Below the pieces are notes generated by a model, which was given only the letters and a program-made list of their open reading frames with translations, was not told where the DNA came from and ran no database searches. Positions 28,711 through 40,604 of a stretch of DNA of 64,000 nucleotides are shown piece by piece (position 1 is the first letter of the stretch; every line of letters begins with the position of its first letter). The DNA is from Aristolochia californica (Eukaryota > Streptophyta > Magnoliopsida > Piperales > Aristolochiaceae): positions 32,179,619-32,243,618 of the forward strand of contig JARWKL010000008.1 in NCBI GenBank assembly GCA_029961685.1, read 5' to 3'. The position numbers and the translations under genes were made by a program.

Positions 28711-28742
<32 letters not shown>
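28711..28742. repeat. Poly-C run (32 C) in satellite monomer
   Basis: C run at the fixed C-rich position; the flanking AAAAATGCCTC block is altered to AACACTAACCGCTAAT. Confidence 0.9.
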
Positions 28743-28749
<7 letters not shown>

Positions 28750-30096
28750 TTCTAATGATTACGAAACCTAATATATAAAAAACTAAAAGAGTTTAAAATC
28801 CTTAAAAATGACAGATATTTTTGGAATTATCTCTCTCGTCATTTGTGCATTTCCATTTTGGATGTTCAATTTTTTTCAAAATCTTAACTGAAGTTTTCAC
28901 TCTCCCATTTTTCTCGTAAACAAAAAGAAAAGGCAAATAGATCACAACCAAATGAAAGTTTTAGAGTTAATGTATACAAAAAATTGAAAACTATAATAAA
29001 TGTAAGTGAAGAAAACTATTTTACGCACTAAAAATGAACACCAAAGTTTTCTTATTCATGTTTGGGAAATTCCACTGGTAGAACCCCAAATAGCTTGAGG
29101 GAATTTTATAAGAAAGAGATTTCCAGTTCATTCTAACATGTTTTAAATATGGATATGCATGCCTGAAACAAGTTGAAGATGCAAATGATCTAATGATCCA
29201 AAAATTTCAAGGAGTAGGCAAAATTAAATTCTCAAGTTAATGTGCGGTGGGATAATTGCCAGAGCCAAACAACCCACTTTTTGCCTATTAACAAAAAGTT
29301 GACCAAACAATCAAAGATCAACGTAAATGTTTTGATCAATTAATTATGTGTAACGGCATTACTTTTTTTTAAATGACTTACGGTTTGGGAGTCAACACTC
29401 ACTTAAAAATGCCTCACCCGCCCTTTTCTGATGATTGCAAAACTTTAGATATAAAAAACTAAAAGAGTTTACAATCCTTATAAATCACAGATAATTTTTG
29501 GAATTATCTCTCTCCGCATTTGTGCATTTCCATTTTGGATGTTCAATTTTTTTTCAAATCCAAACTTGAGTTTTCACTCTCCCATTTTTCTCGTAAACAA
29601 AAAGATAGGACAAATAGATCATAACAAAATAAAAATTTTAGAGTTTAACCACCAAAAAAATTGAAAACTATAATAAATTTAAGTGAAGAAAATTATTTCA
29701 CTCACAAAAATTGAACACCAAAGTTTATTTATCCATGTTTTGGAAATTCCACTAGTACAACCCCTAATAGCTTGGTGGAATTTTATAAGAAAGAGATTTC
29801 TAATTGATCCTAACTTGTTTTAAATATGGATATGCATGCCTGAAACATGTTGAAGATGCAAATGTCCTAATGATCCAAAAATTTAGAGTAGGAAAAATTA
29901 AATTCTCAATTTAACGTGCGAAGGGATATTTACCAGAGCCAAACAACCCACTTTTTGCTTATTTACAAAAAGCGAACAAAAAAATTAGAGATCATTGTAA
30001 ATGTTTTGATCGATTGATGATTTGTAACGGCTATAATTTTTGTTAGAAATGACTTATGGTTGAGAGTCAACACTCAGCACTCAGTTAAAAATGCAT

Positions 30097-30120
30097 CCCC
30101 CCCCCCCCCCCCCCCCCCCC
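30097..30120. repeat. Poly-C run (24 C) in satellite monomer
   Basis: C run after AAAAATGCAT; the preceding CACTCAG is duplicated as CACTCAGCACTCAG. Confidence 0.9.
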
Positions 30121-33100
30121 GTCTTTTTCGATGATTGCAAAACCTAATATATAAAAAAATAAAAGAGTTTAAAATACTTAAAAATCACAAATAATTTTTG
30201 GAATTATCTCTCAACATTTGTGCATTTGCATTTTGGAAGTTCATTTTCTTTTCAAATCCAAACTTGAGTTTTCACTCTCCAATTTTTCTTGTAAACAAAA
30301 AGATAAGGCAAATATATCACAAAAAAATAAAAAATTTAGAGTTTATATCTGCAAAAAATTGAAAACTATAATAAATGTAAATGAAGAAAATTATTTCAAG
30401 CACTAAAAATAAACTCCAAATTTTGTTATCAATGTTTGGGAAATTCCACTTGTACAACCCCTAATATCTTGGTGGCATTTTATAAGAAAGAGATTTCTAA
30501 TTGATCCTAACATGTTTTAAATATGGATATGCATGCCTAAAACATGTTGAAGATGCAAATGTCCTATGATCCAAAAATTACGAGTAGGAAAAATTAAATT
30601 CTCAAATTAACATGCGATGGGAAATATACCAGAGCCAAACAACACACTTTTTGCCTTTTTACAAAAAGCGGACCTTACAATCATAGATCATCGTAAATGT
30701 TTTGATCGATTAATGATGTGTAACGGCTATAATATTTTATAGAAATGACTTATGGTTTCGGAGTCACCACTCAGTTAAAAATGCTTCACCCCCCTTTTTC
30801 GATGATTGCAAAACCTAATATATAAAAAATGAAAAGAGTTTACAATCCTTAAAAATCATAGATACTTTTTGGAATTATCTCTCTAAGCATTTGTGTTTTT
30901 TCTATTTTTTATGTTTAATTTTTTTTTAAATCAAAACTTGAGTTTTCACTCTCCCATTTTTCTTGTAAACAAAAAGATTAGGCAAATAGATCAAAACAAA
31001 AGGAAAAATTTAGATTTTATGTATGCAAACAATTGAAAACTATATTAAATGTAAGTGAAGAAAATTATTTCACGCACAAAAAATGAACACCAAAGTTTTG
31101 TTATCCATTTTGGAAATTCCACTAGTACATCCCCTAATTCTTGGTGGAATTTTATAAGAAAAAGATTTCTAATTGATCCTAACATGTTTTAAATATGGAT
31201 ATGCATGCCTCAAACATTTTGAAGGTGCAAATGACCAAATGATCCATAAATTTCAAGGAGTATGAAAAATAAAATTCTCAAGTTAACATGCGGTGGGATA
31301 TTTTCCAAAGCCAAACCACCCACTTTTTCCCTCTTTAGAAAAAGCGAACCTAACAATCATAGATCATCATAAATGTTTTCATTGATTAATGATGTGTAAT
31401 GACTATAATGTTTTTTAGAATGACTTGTGGTTTGGGTGACAATCCTTAAAAATCACAGATACTTTTTGGAATTATCTCTTTCAAAATTTGTGTATTTTAC
31501 AAAACCATTTTGGATATACAATTTTTTTTCAAATCCAAACTTGAGTTTTCACTCTCCCATTTTTCTCTTGAACAAAAAGATATAGCAAATAGATCACAAC
31601 AAAATGAAAATTTTAGAGTTTATATATGCAAAAAAATTGAAAACTATAATAAATATAAGTGAAGAAAATTATTTCACACACTAAAAAAAAACACCAAAGT
31701 TTTTAATCCATGTTCAGGAAATTCCACTAGTACAACGTCTAATAGCTTGGTGGAATTTAAAAATAAAAAAATTTCTAATTGATCCTAACATGTTTTAAAT
31801 TATGGATATGCATGCCTGAAACATGTTGAAGATGCAAATGACCTAACGATCCAAAAATTTAAAGGAGTAGGTAAAATTAAATTCTCAAGTTAACAAGAGA
31901 TAGGATATTTACCATAGCCAAACAACCCCCTTTTTGCCTATTTAAAAAAGTTTACAAAACAATTATAGATCATTGTGTTTTGATCGATTGATGTTGTGCA
32001 CCGGCTATAATATTTGTTAGAAATTACTTATGGTTTGGGTGTCATCACTCAGTTAAAAATGCTTCCTCCCCCCTTTTCTGATGATTGCAAAACCTAATAT
32101 ATAAAAAACTAAAAGAGTTTACAATCCTTAAAAATCACATATACTTTTTGGAATTGTCTCTCTCAGAATTTGTGGATTTCCATTTTGGATGTTCAATTGT
32201 TTTTCAAATCCAAACTTGAGTTTTCACTCTCCAATTTTTCTCGTAAACAAAAAGATAAGACAAATAGATCACAACAAAATGAAAATTTTAGAGTTTATGT
32301 GTGCAAAAAATTGAAAACTATAATAAATGTAAGTGAAGAAAATTATTTCACGCACTACAAATAAACACCAAATTTTGTTATCCATCTTTGGGAATTCCAT
32401 TAGTACAACCACTAAAATCTTGGTGGAATTTTATAAGAAAGAGATTTCTAATTGATCCTAACATGTTTTAAATATGGATATGCATGCCTGAAACATGTTG
32501 AGGATGCAAATGTCCTAATGATCCAAAAATTTCAAGGAGTATGAAAAATTAAATTCTCAAGTTGTCATGCGATGGGAAATTTACCAGAGCCAAACATCCT
32601 ACTTTTTGCCATTTCTGATGATTGCAAAACCTAATATATAAAAAACTAAAAGAGTTTAAAATCTTAAAAATCATATAAACATTTTGGAATTATCTCTCTC
32701 AGCATTTGTGCATTTCCATTTTAGATGGAAGTTAAGAAAATTATTTCAGATACTAAAAATGAACACCAAAGTTTTGTTATCCATGTTTGGGAAATTCCAT
32801 TAGTACAACCCTCAATAGCGTGGTGAAATTTTAAAGAAAGAGATTTCTAATTGATCCTAACATGTTTTTAAATATGAATATGCATGCCTGAAACATGTTG
32901 AACAGTCAAATGACGTAATGATCATAAAATTTCAAGGAGTAGGATGTGACCAAACAATCATAGATCAACGTAAATGTTTTGATCAATTAATGATGTGTGA
33001 CAACTTTAATTTTTTTTTTAAATGACTTATGGTTTGGGAGTCAACACTAAGTTAAAAATGCCTCTCCCCCCCTTTTCAGATGATTGCAAATTCTAATATA

Positions 33101-36100
33101 TAAAAAACTAAAAGAGTTTACAATCCTTAAAAATCAGAGATACTTTTTGGAATTATCTCTCTCAGAATTTTTGCATTTCCATTTTGGATGTTCAATTTCT
33201 TTTCAAATCCAAACTTGAGTTTTCACTCTCCCATTTTTTTCTCATAAACAAAAAGATAAGGAAAAAAGATCACAAAAAAATAAAAATTTTATAGTTTATG
33301 TATGCAAAAAATTGAAAACTATAGTAAATTTAAGTGAAGAAAATTATTTCAAGCACTAAAAATGAACATCAAAATTTTTTTATCCTTGTTTGGGAAATTC
33401 CACTAGTACAACCCCTAATAGCTTGGTGGAATTTTATAAGAAAGAGATTTCTAATTAATCCTAACATGTTTTAAATATGGATATGCATGCCTAAAACATG
33501 TTGAAGATCCAAATGTCCTAATGATCCAAAAATTTCAAGGAGTAAGAAAAATTAAATTCTCAAGTTAACATGCGGTGGGATATTTACCATTGCCAAACAA
33601 CCCACTTTTTGCCTATTTAAAAAAAGTGGACCAAACAATCATAGATCATAGTAAATGTTTTGATCAATTAATGATGTGTAATGGCTTTAATGTTTTTTTA
33701 AATGACTTATGGTTTGGGAGTCAACACTCAATTAAAAATGCCTCTCCCCTCCCCCCCTCCCCCTGCCGTCCCATTTTCCGATGATTGATAAACCTAATAT
33801 ATAAAAAACTAAAAGAGTTTACAATCCTTAAAAATCACAGATACTTTTTGGAATTATCTTTCTCACCATTTGTGCATTTCCAATTTAGATTTTCAATTTT
33901 TTTTCAAATGTAAACTTGAGTTTTCCCTCCTCCATTTTTCTCGTAAACAAAAAGATATGGCAAATAGATCACAATAAAATAAAAATTTATGATTGTATGT
34001 ATGCAAAAAATTGAAAACTATAATAAATATAACTAAATAAAATTATTTAACGCACTAAAAATTCACTCCAAAGTTATGTGATCCAAATTTTGGAAATTCC
34101 ACTAGTACAACCCCTAAAAGCTTGGTGGAATTTTAAAAGAAAGAGATTTCTAATTGATCCTAACATGTTTTAAATCTAGATATCCATACCTGAAACATGT
34201 TGAAGATACAAATGACCTAATGATCAAAGAAAATTTCAAAGAGTAGGAAAAATTAAATTCTCAAGTTAACGTGACGAGGGATATTTACCAAAGCCAAAAA
34301 ACCTACTTTTCACCTTTTTTACAAAAAGCGGACCTAACAATCATAGATCATCATAAATGTTTTGATCGATTAATGATGTGTAACGGCTATATTTTTAGTT
34401 TAGAATGACTTATGGTTTGGGAGTCAGCACTCAGTTAAAAATGCCTGGCCCCTTTTTCGATGATTGCAAAACCTAATATATAAAAAACTAAAAGAGTTTA
34501 AAATCCTTAAAAATCACATATAATTTTTGGAATTATCTCTCTCAGAATTTGTGCATGTCCATATTGGATGTTCAATTTTTTTTTGAAATCCAGACTTAAG
34601 TTTTCACACACCAACTTTTCTCGTAAACAAAAAATAAGGCAAATAGATAGCAACAAAATGAAAATTTTAGAGTTTATGTATGCAAAAAATTAAAAACTAT
34701 AATAGATGTAAGTGAAGAAAATTATTTCAGGCACTTAAATTGAATACCAAAGTTTTGTTATCCATGTTTGGGAAATTCCACTAGTACAACCCCTAATAAC
34801 TTGATGAAGTTTTATAAGAAAAAGATTTCTAATTGATCCTAACATGTTTTAAATATGGATATGCATACCTGAAACATGTTGAAGATGCAAATGACCTAAT
34901 GATCCAAAAAATTCAAGGACTAGGAAAAGTTAAATTCTCAAGTTAACATGTGTAGTTTATTTACCAGAGCCAAACAATCCACTTGTTTCCTATTTACAAA
35001 AAGCGGACCTAACAATCATAGATAGTCGTAAATGTTTTGATCGATTAATGATGTGTAACGGCTATAATTTTTGTTAGTAATGACTTATGGTTTGGCAGTC
35101 AACACTCAGTTAAAAATGCCTCGTCCCCCTTTTCCGATGACTGCAAAACCTAATATATAAAAAACTAAATAAGTTTACAATCCTTAAAAATCACAGAAAC
35201 ATTTTGGAATTATCTCACTCAGCATTTTTGCATTTGCCTTTTGGATGTTCAATTTTTTTTCAAATCCAAACTTGAGTTTTCACTCTCCCATTTTTCTCGT
35301 AAACAAAAAGATCAGGCAAATAGATCTCAACAAAATGAAAATTTTAGAGCTTATGTATGCAAAAAATTGAAAACTATGATAAATCTAAGTGAAGAAAATT
35401 ATTTCAGGCACTAAAAATGAGCACCAAAGTTTTGTTGTCCATGTTTGGAAAATTTCACTAGTACAACCCCTAATAGCTTGGTGGAATTTTATAAGAAAGA
35501 GATTTCTAATTCATCTTAACATGTTTTAAATATGGATATGCATGCCTGAAACATGTTGAAGATGCAAATGTCCTCATGATCCAAAAATTTCAAGGAGTAA
35601 GAAAAATTAAATTCTCATGTTAACGTGCAGGGAATATCTCTTTTTGCCTATTTAAAAAAATCGGACCAAACAATCATTGATCATTGTAAATGTTTTGATC
35701 AATTAATGATGTGTAACACCTTTAATTTTTTTTTAAATGACTTATGGTTTGGGAGTCAACACTCAGTCAAAAATGCCTCTCCCCCCTTTTTTCGATGATT
35801 GCAAAACCTAATATATAAAAAACTAAAAGAGTTTACAATCCTTAAAAATCATAGATACTTTTTGGAATTATCTCTCTTAGCATTTGTGCATTTCCATTTT
35901 GGATCAATTTTTTTTCAAATCCAAACTTGAGTTGTCCCTCTCCCTTTTTTCTCCTAAACAAAAAGATAAGGCAAATAGATCACAAAAAAATGAAAATTTT
36001 AGATTTTATGTATGCTAAAAATTGAAAACTATATTAAATTTAAGTGAAGAAAATGATTTCACGATCGAAAAATGAACACCAAAGTTTTCGTATCCATGTG

Positions 36101-36454
36101 TGGGAAATTCCACTAGTAAAACCATTAAAAGCTTGGTGGAATTTTATAAGAAAAAGATTTCTAATTGAACGTAACATGTTTTAAATATGGATATGCATGC
36201 CTGAAACATGTTGAAGATAAAAATGACCTAAAGATCCAAAAATTTCATTGAGTATGAAAAATTAAATTGACAAGTTAACGTGTGGTGGGATATTTACCTG
36301 AGTCAAACAACCCACTTTTTGCCTTTTTACAAAAATCGGACCTAACAATCATAGATCATCATAAATGTTTTGATTGATTAATGATGTGTAACGGCTATAA
36401 TGTTTGTTAGAAATGACTTATGATTTTGGAGACAACACTCAATTAAAAATGCCT

Positions 36455-36456
<2 letters not shown>

Positions 36457-36489
<33 letters not shown>
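36457..36489. repeat. Poly-C run (33 C) in satellite monomer
   Basis: Longest C run in the window, again between AAAAATGCCTTG and TCTTCCGATGATT, the normal flanks of this monomer position. Confidence 0.9.
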
Positions 36490-36491
<2 letters not shown>

Positions 36492-37165
36492 TTCCGATGA
36501 TTACAAAACCTTATATATAAAAAACTAAAAGAGTTTAAAATCCTTAAAAATCACCTATATATTTTGGAATTATCTCTCTCAGCATTTGTGCATTTCCATT
36601 TTGGATGTTCAATTTTTTTTCAAATCCAAACTTGAGTTTTCACTCTCTTATTTTTCTTGTAAACAAAAAGATAAGGCAAATTGATCACAACCAAATGAAA
36701 ATTTTAAGAGTTTTATGTATGCAAAAAATTGAAAACTACAATAAAAGTAAGTGAAGAAAATTATTTCACGCACAAAACATGAACTCCAAATTTTGTTATC
36801 CATGTTTGGGAAATTCAACTTGTACAACCCCTATAATCTAGGTGGAATTTTATAAGAAAGAGATTTCTAATCATCCTAACATGTTTTAAATATGGATATG
36901 CATGCCCGAAACATGTTGAAGATGCTAGCGACCGAATGATCCAAAATTTCAAGGAGTAGGAAAAATTAAATTCTCAAGTTAACATACGGTGGGATATTTA
37001 CCAGCCAAACAACCCACTTTTTGCCTATTTACAAAAAGTGGACCAAACAATTATAGATCATCGTAAATTTTTTGACCAATTAATGATGTGTAACAACTTT
37101 GATTTTTTTTTAAATGGCATATGGTTTAGAAGTCAATACTTGGGTAAAAATGCCTCCTCCCCCCG

Positions 37166-37188
37166 CCCCCCCCCCCCCCCCCCCCCCC
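37166..37188. repeat. Poly-C run (23 C) in satellite monomer
   Basis: C run at the fixed position, preceded by CCTCCTCCCCCCG, so the C-rich tract is longer with one G interruption. Confidence 0.88.
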
Positions 37189-38850
37189 TTTTCTGATGAT
37201 TGCAAAACCTAATATATAAAAAACTAAAAGTGTTTAAAATCCTTAAAAATCATAGATACTTTTTGGAATTATATCTCTCAGCATTTGTGCATTTCCATTT
37301 TCGAAGTTCAATTTTTTTTCCAATCCAAACTTGAGTTTTCCCACCCCCATTTTTCACGTAAACAAAAAGATAGGGCAAATAGATCACAACGAATTAAAAA
37401 TTTTAGAGTTTATGTATGCAAAAAATTAAAAACTTTAATAAATTTTAGTGAAGAAAATTATTTAACGCACTAAAAATAAACTCCAAAGTTTTGTTATCCA
37501 TATTTGGGAAATTCCACTTGTACAACCCCTAAAAGCTTAGTGGAATTTTATAAGAAAGAGATTTCTAATTGATCCTAACATGTTTTAAATATAGATATGC
37601 ATGCCTAAAACTTGTTGAAGATACAAATGACCTAATGATCCAAAAATTTCCAAGAGTAGGAAAAATTAAATTCTCAAGTTTACGTGCGGTGGGATATTTA
37701 TTAGAGCCAGAAAACCCACTTTTCACCTTATTACAAAAAGCGGACCTAACAATCATAGATCATAGTAAATATTTTGATAGATTAATGATGTGTAACGGGT
37801 ATATTTTTTGTTAGAAATGACTTATGGTTTGCGAGTCAACACTCAGTTAAAAATACCTCAGTCCCCCCTCTTCCGATGATTGCAAAACCCAATATATAAA
37901 AAACTAAAAGAATTTACAATCCTTAAGAATCACAGATACTTTTTGGAATTATCTCTCTCAGCATTTGTACATTTCCATTTTGGATGTTCAATTTTTTTTC
38001 AAATCCAAACTTGAGTTTTTACTCTCCAATTTTTCTCGTAAAGAAAACTATATGGCAAAAACATCACAACATAATGAAAATTTTAGAGTTTATGTATGCA
38101 AAAAATTGAAAACTATAATAAATGTAAGTGAAAAAAATTATTTCACGCACTAAAAATGGACACCAAAGTTTTGTTATCCATGTCTGGGAAATTCCTCTAG
38201 TACAACCCCTAATAGATTTGTGGGATATTTAAGAAAGAGATTTCTAATTGATCCTAACATGTTTTAAATATGGATATGCATGCCTGAAACATGTTGAAGA
38301 TTCAAATGACCTCATGATCCAAAAATTCCAAGTAGGAAAAATTAAATTCTCAAGTTAACGAGCGGTGGGATATTTACCAGAGCTAAACAACCCACTTTTT
38401 GCCTATTTACAAAAAGTGGACCAAACAATCATAGATCATCGTAAATGTTTTGATCAATTAATGATGTGTATTGGCTTTAATTTTTTTTAAATGACTTATG
38501 GTTTGGGATTCAAGACTCAGTTAAAAATACCTCACCCTCCCTTTTTCGATGATTGCAAAACCTAATATATAAAAAACTAAAAGAGATTACAATCCTTAAA
38601 AATCACAGATAGTTTTTGGAATTATCTCTCTCAGCATTTATTCATTTCCATTTTGGATGTTCAATTTTTTTTCAAATCCAAACTTGAGTTTTCACTCTCC
38701 AATTTTTCTCATAAACAAAGTGATAATGCAAATAGGTCACAAAAAAATAAAATTTTTAGATTTTATGTATGCAAAAAATTGAAAACTATAATAAATGTAA
38801 GTGAAGAAAATTATTTCAGGCACTAAAAATGAACACCAAAGTTTTGTTAT

Positions 38851-40376
38851 TGATAGATGTCATATTCTGACATGAGAACTAGGTTAATTATAATAGAATA
38901 ACCTTTATAATTGTGTTATAGGTGGTTATTTATCAGTTTTCAAATGAAATGTGCATTTATTGAATTTGGCATTAATCACTGTCTATATGGCATATTTTTC
39001 TCTCCTGAATTATATTTCATTGCTTTTAGGGTGGGTTTATTTCTTCCTGAAATATTTTTTATGGATTAAATTATGGAATTTCAGGAGAATTTTGGTGGAG
39101 AAGAAGATATTTACCAAAATGCCCTTAGTGAAAGGGAGGTGGATTTTTTAGGGCAAATCGTATTAAAACAAAGGGGGAGCGTCGACCAAAACAGAGCCTC
39201 GTTGATCGAAACAAAGGAGCATCGACCGAAATAGGGGAAGACCAGAGAGGATTTTGCCAATGTCGTTCGCCGTGCCACCATCGTCCTCCGTCGTCCGGCA
39301 ACCGAGAACAGACCCGAGGAGAGATCGAGAGAGTCTCCATCGCGGCGAGTTCGACAGTGCTAGTTTCTGTTCACCAGGCCGAGAGGTGACCCGAGAGGGC
39401 TCCTCCGGTGCCAATTTCGCATTCCGACCTTCCACCGGCGTCGATTACCTATTTCCGACCATTCCCGGAGCTATTTTGACTCCGACCGAGACTCGAGAGA
39501 GCCGGTTAGAGGACTTCAGCTCCGTTTTGTTCTTCGTCGGTCGTCACCTCCGTCTGTGGGCTTCTATCCTTCTTCGTCGGCGTCGTCTCTACCTCCGGCC
39601 ACTCGCTCTTGCTACCCGAAGCCATCAATTTCGGGAAATTGCTGCACCCGCGAGAATGAGTCTGCTGCCCTAGCGAGAGGAATGAGAAGGAGAGTAATTC
39701 GTCATTTTGGAATTTAATTTTTCTATAGTTTAAACTTAGGTTTTGAATGTTTATTAAATTTGATTTGATAATTAATTTTTATGAAATATTTTTTTTCCGG
39801 ATATTTGATTAAATTAGCTAGTTAGGGTAGGATTATAATTTAGGTTGGATTTTGGTATTTTAATCCGATTTCTGTCTTTCACTCTATGTGCCCGAGAGGG
39901 GCTAGACGCAAGGATTGAGAAATCGGATCCGTGTTTACGTGGCGCTCGAGAGAGGCACGAATCACAGTAAAATCCAGAGTTGATAATTTTAGCATCATCA
40001 CAATAGAAAATTGATTCTCTGCATTCTATTGTAATCCGATCTCTGTCATTAACTCTAGGCGCCCGAGAGGGGCTAGACGCAAGGATTGAGAATCCGGATT
40101 CGTGGTTACGTGGTGCTCGAGAGAGGCACGTATCACGGTAAAATCTAGAGTTGACGTTTCCTATTGTGCAAGTAGTTAACCAGATGATTGCTTGATAATT
40201 TAGGATATAATTAGTGTTTAGTTCAGATTAATTCATCATATTTGGTTAGGCTAGTTGACTGAAAAATACACAAAATTCAGTCCTCCCTGTGGATATGACC
40301 CTCGCTTCCCGCTAGATTACATGAACGATTAGTACGCTTGCGAGGTATAAAAGCCGATGTAATTAAATTTCACATC
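38851..40376 (+). repeat. Athila 5' LTR
   Basis: About 1.53 kb from TGATAGATGTC to CACATCA, just before the primer site. It is matched by 47,849-49,280. The middle (about 39,170-39,680) is GC-rich and gives ORFs on both strands, which I take as chance. The 3' part contains a tandem pair of ~171-bp repeats starting TAATCCGAT at 39,861 and 40,032, each with CCCGAGAGGGGCTAGACGC. The exact end is inferred from the primer-site spacing usual in Athila. Confidence 0.85.
39861..40165 (+). repeat. Two ~171-bp tandem repeats inside the Athila LTR
   Basis: Units begin TAATCCGAT at 39,861 and 40,032 and share CCCGAGAGGGGCTAGACGC, GATTGAGAA, and CTCGAGAGAGGCACG. The same pair is present in the 3' LTR (about 48,857-49,150), so it belongs to the element and predates this insertion. 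Confidence 0.85.
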
Positions 40377-40383
40377 AAGTTTT

Positions 40384-40401
40384 TGACGCCACTGCTGGGG
40401 A
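40384..40401 (+). other. Athila primer-binding site, tRNA-Asp type
   Basis: TGACGCCACTGCTGGGGA, a slightly degenerate form of the TGGCGCC-type site known from Athila/Calypso elements, eight bases after the LTR end. Confidence 0.75.
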
Positions 40402-40604
40402 GGCACGTATTAAGTGTATTTCTTTGTTTTCCATGGTCTTAGGTTTGATTTATTTTTATTTTATTTTATTTTATTTTTTTGCTTTCATAATTTTATCTTG
40501 GTGATTTTGTATGGAATTATTTTATTTCTTCTAGTTAGTTCGTATTTTCAGTAGTGAGTTTGTTAGCTTAATTTGAAAGTTCATTTTGTTTCTTTTGTGT
40601 TTTT

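Larger units (their letters stand above)
26386..38850. repeat. Tandem satellite array, ~675-bp monomer (right part)
   Basis: Continuation of the array after the copia insertion. Phase starts: 26386, 27063, 27728, 28412, 29129, 29806, 30503, 31175, 31781, 32454, 32853, 33457, 34156, 34835, 35512, 36167, 36872, 37571 and 38250. Two units are clearly shortened: 32454-32852 (~400 bp) and 32853-33456 (~600 bp). In the last 3-4 kb two monomer types tend to alternate: one with GACCAAACAATCATAG, GATCAATTAATG and ATTTTTTTTAAATGAC (near 35665, 37041 and 38417, spaced 1,376 bp), the other with GGACCTAACAATC and GATCGATTAATG. The array stops at 38,850, inside a monomer after GTTTTGTTAT, where the Athila LTR begins. 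Confidence 0.95.

Noticed and set aside
28711..28742. Telomeric repeat
   Set aside because: Pure C runs, not the plant telomere repeat CCCTAAA/TTTAGGG.
37285..37473. Recurrent + strand ORF of ~62 codons (ISILDVQFFFKSKLEFS...) in satellite monomers
   Set aside because: Same reasoning: a chance open stretch of the repeat, broken in most monomers.
1..38850. CRISPR array or other short regularly spaced repeat system
   Set aside because: The repeat is long, contiguous and without unique spacers; it is a eukaryotic satellite.
39254..39673. 139-codon + strand ORF and overlapping - strand ORFs in the Athila 5' LTR
   Set aside because: GC-rich LTR sequence that is open on both strands, not conserved in frame in the 3' LTR (48,046-48,709), and no known domain.
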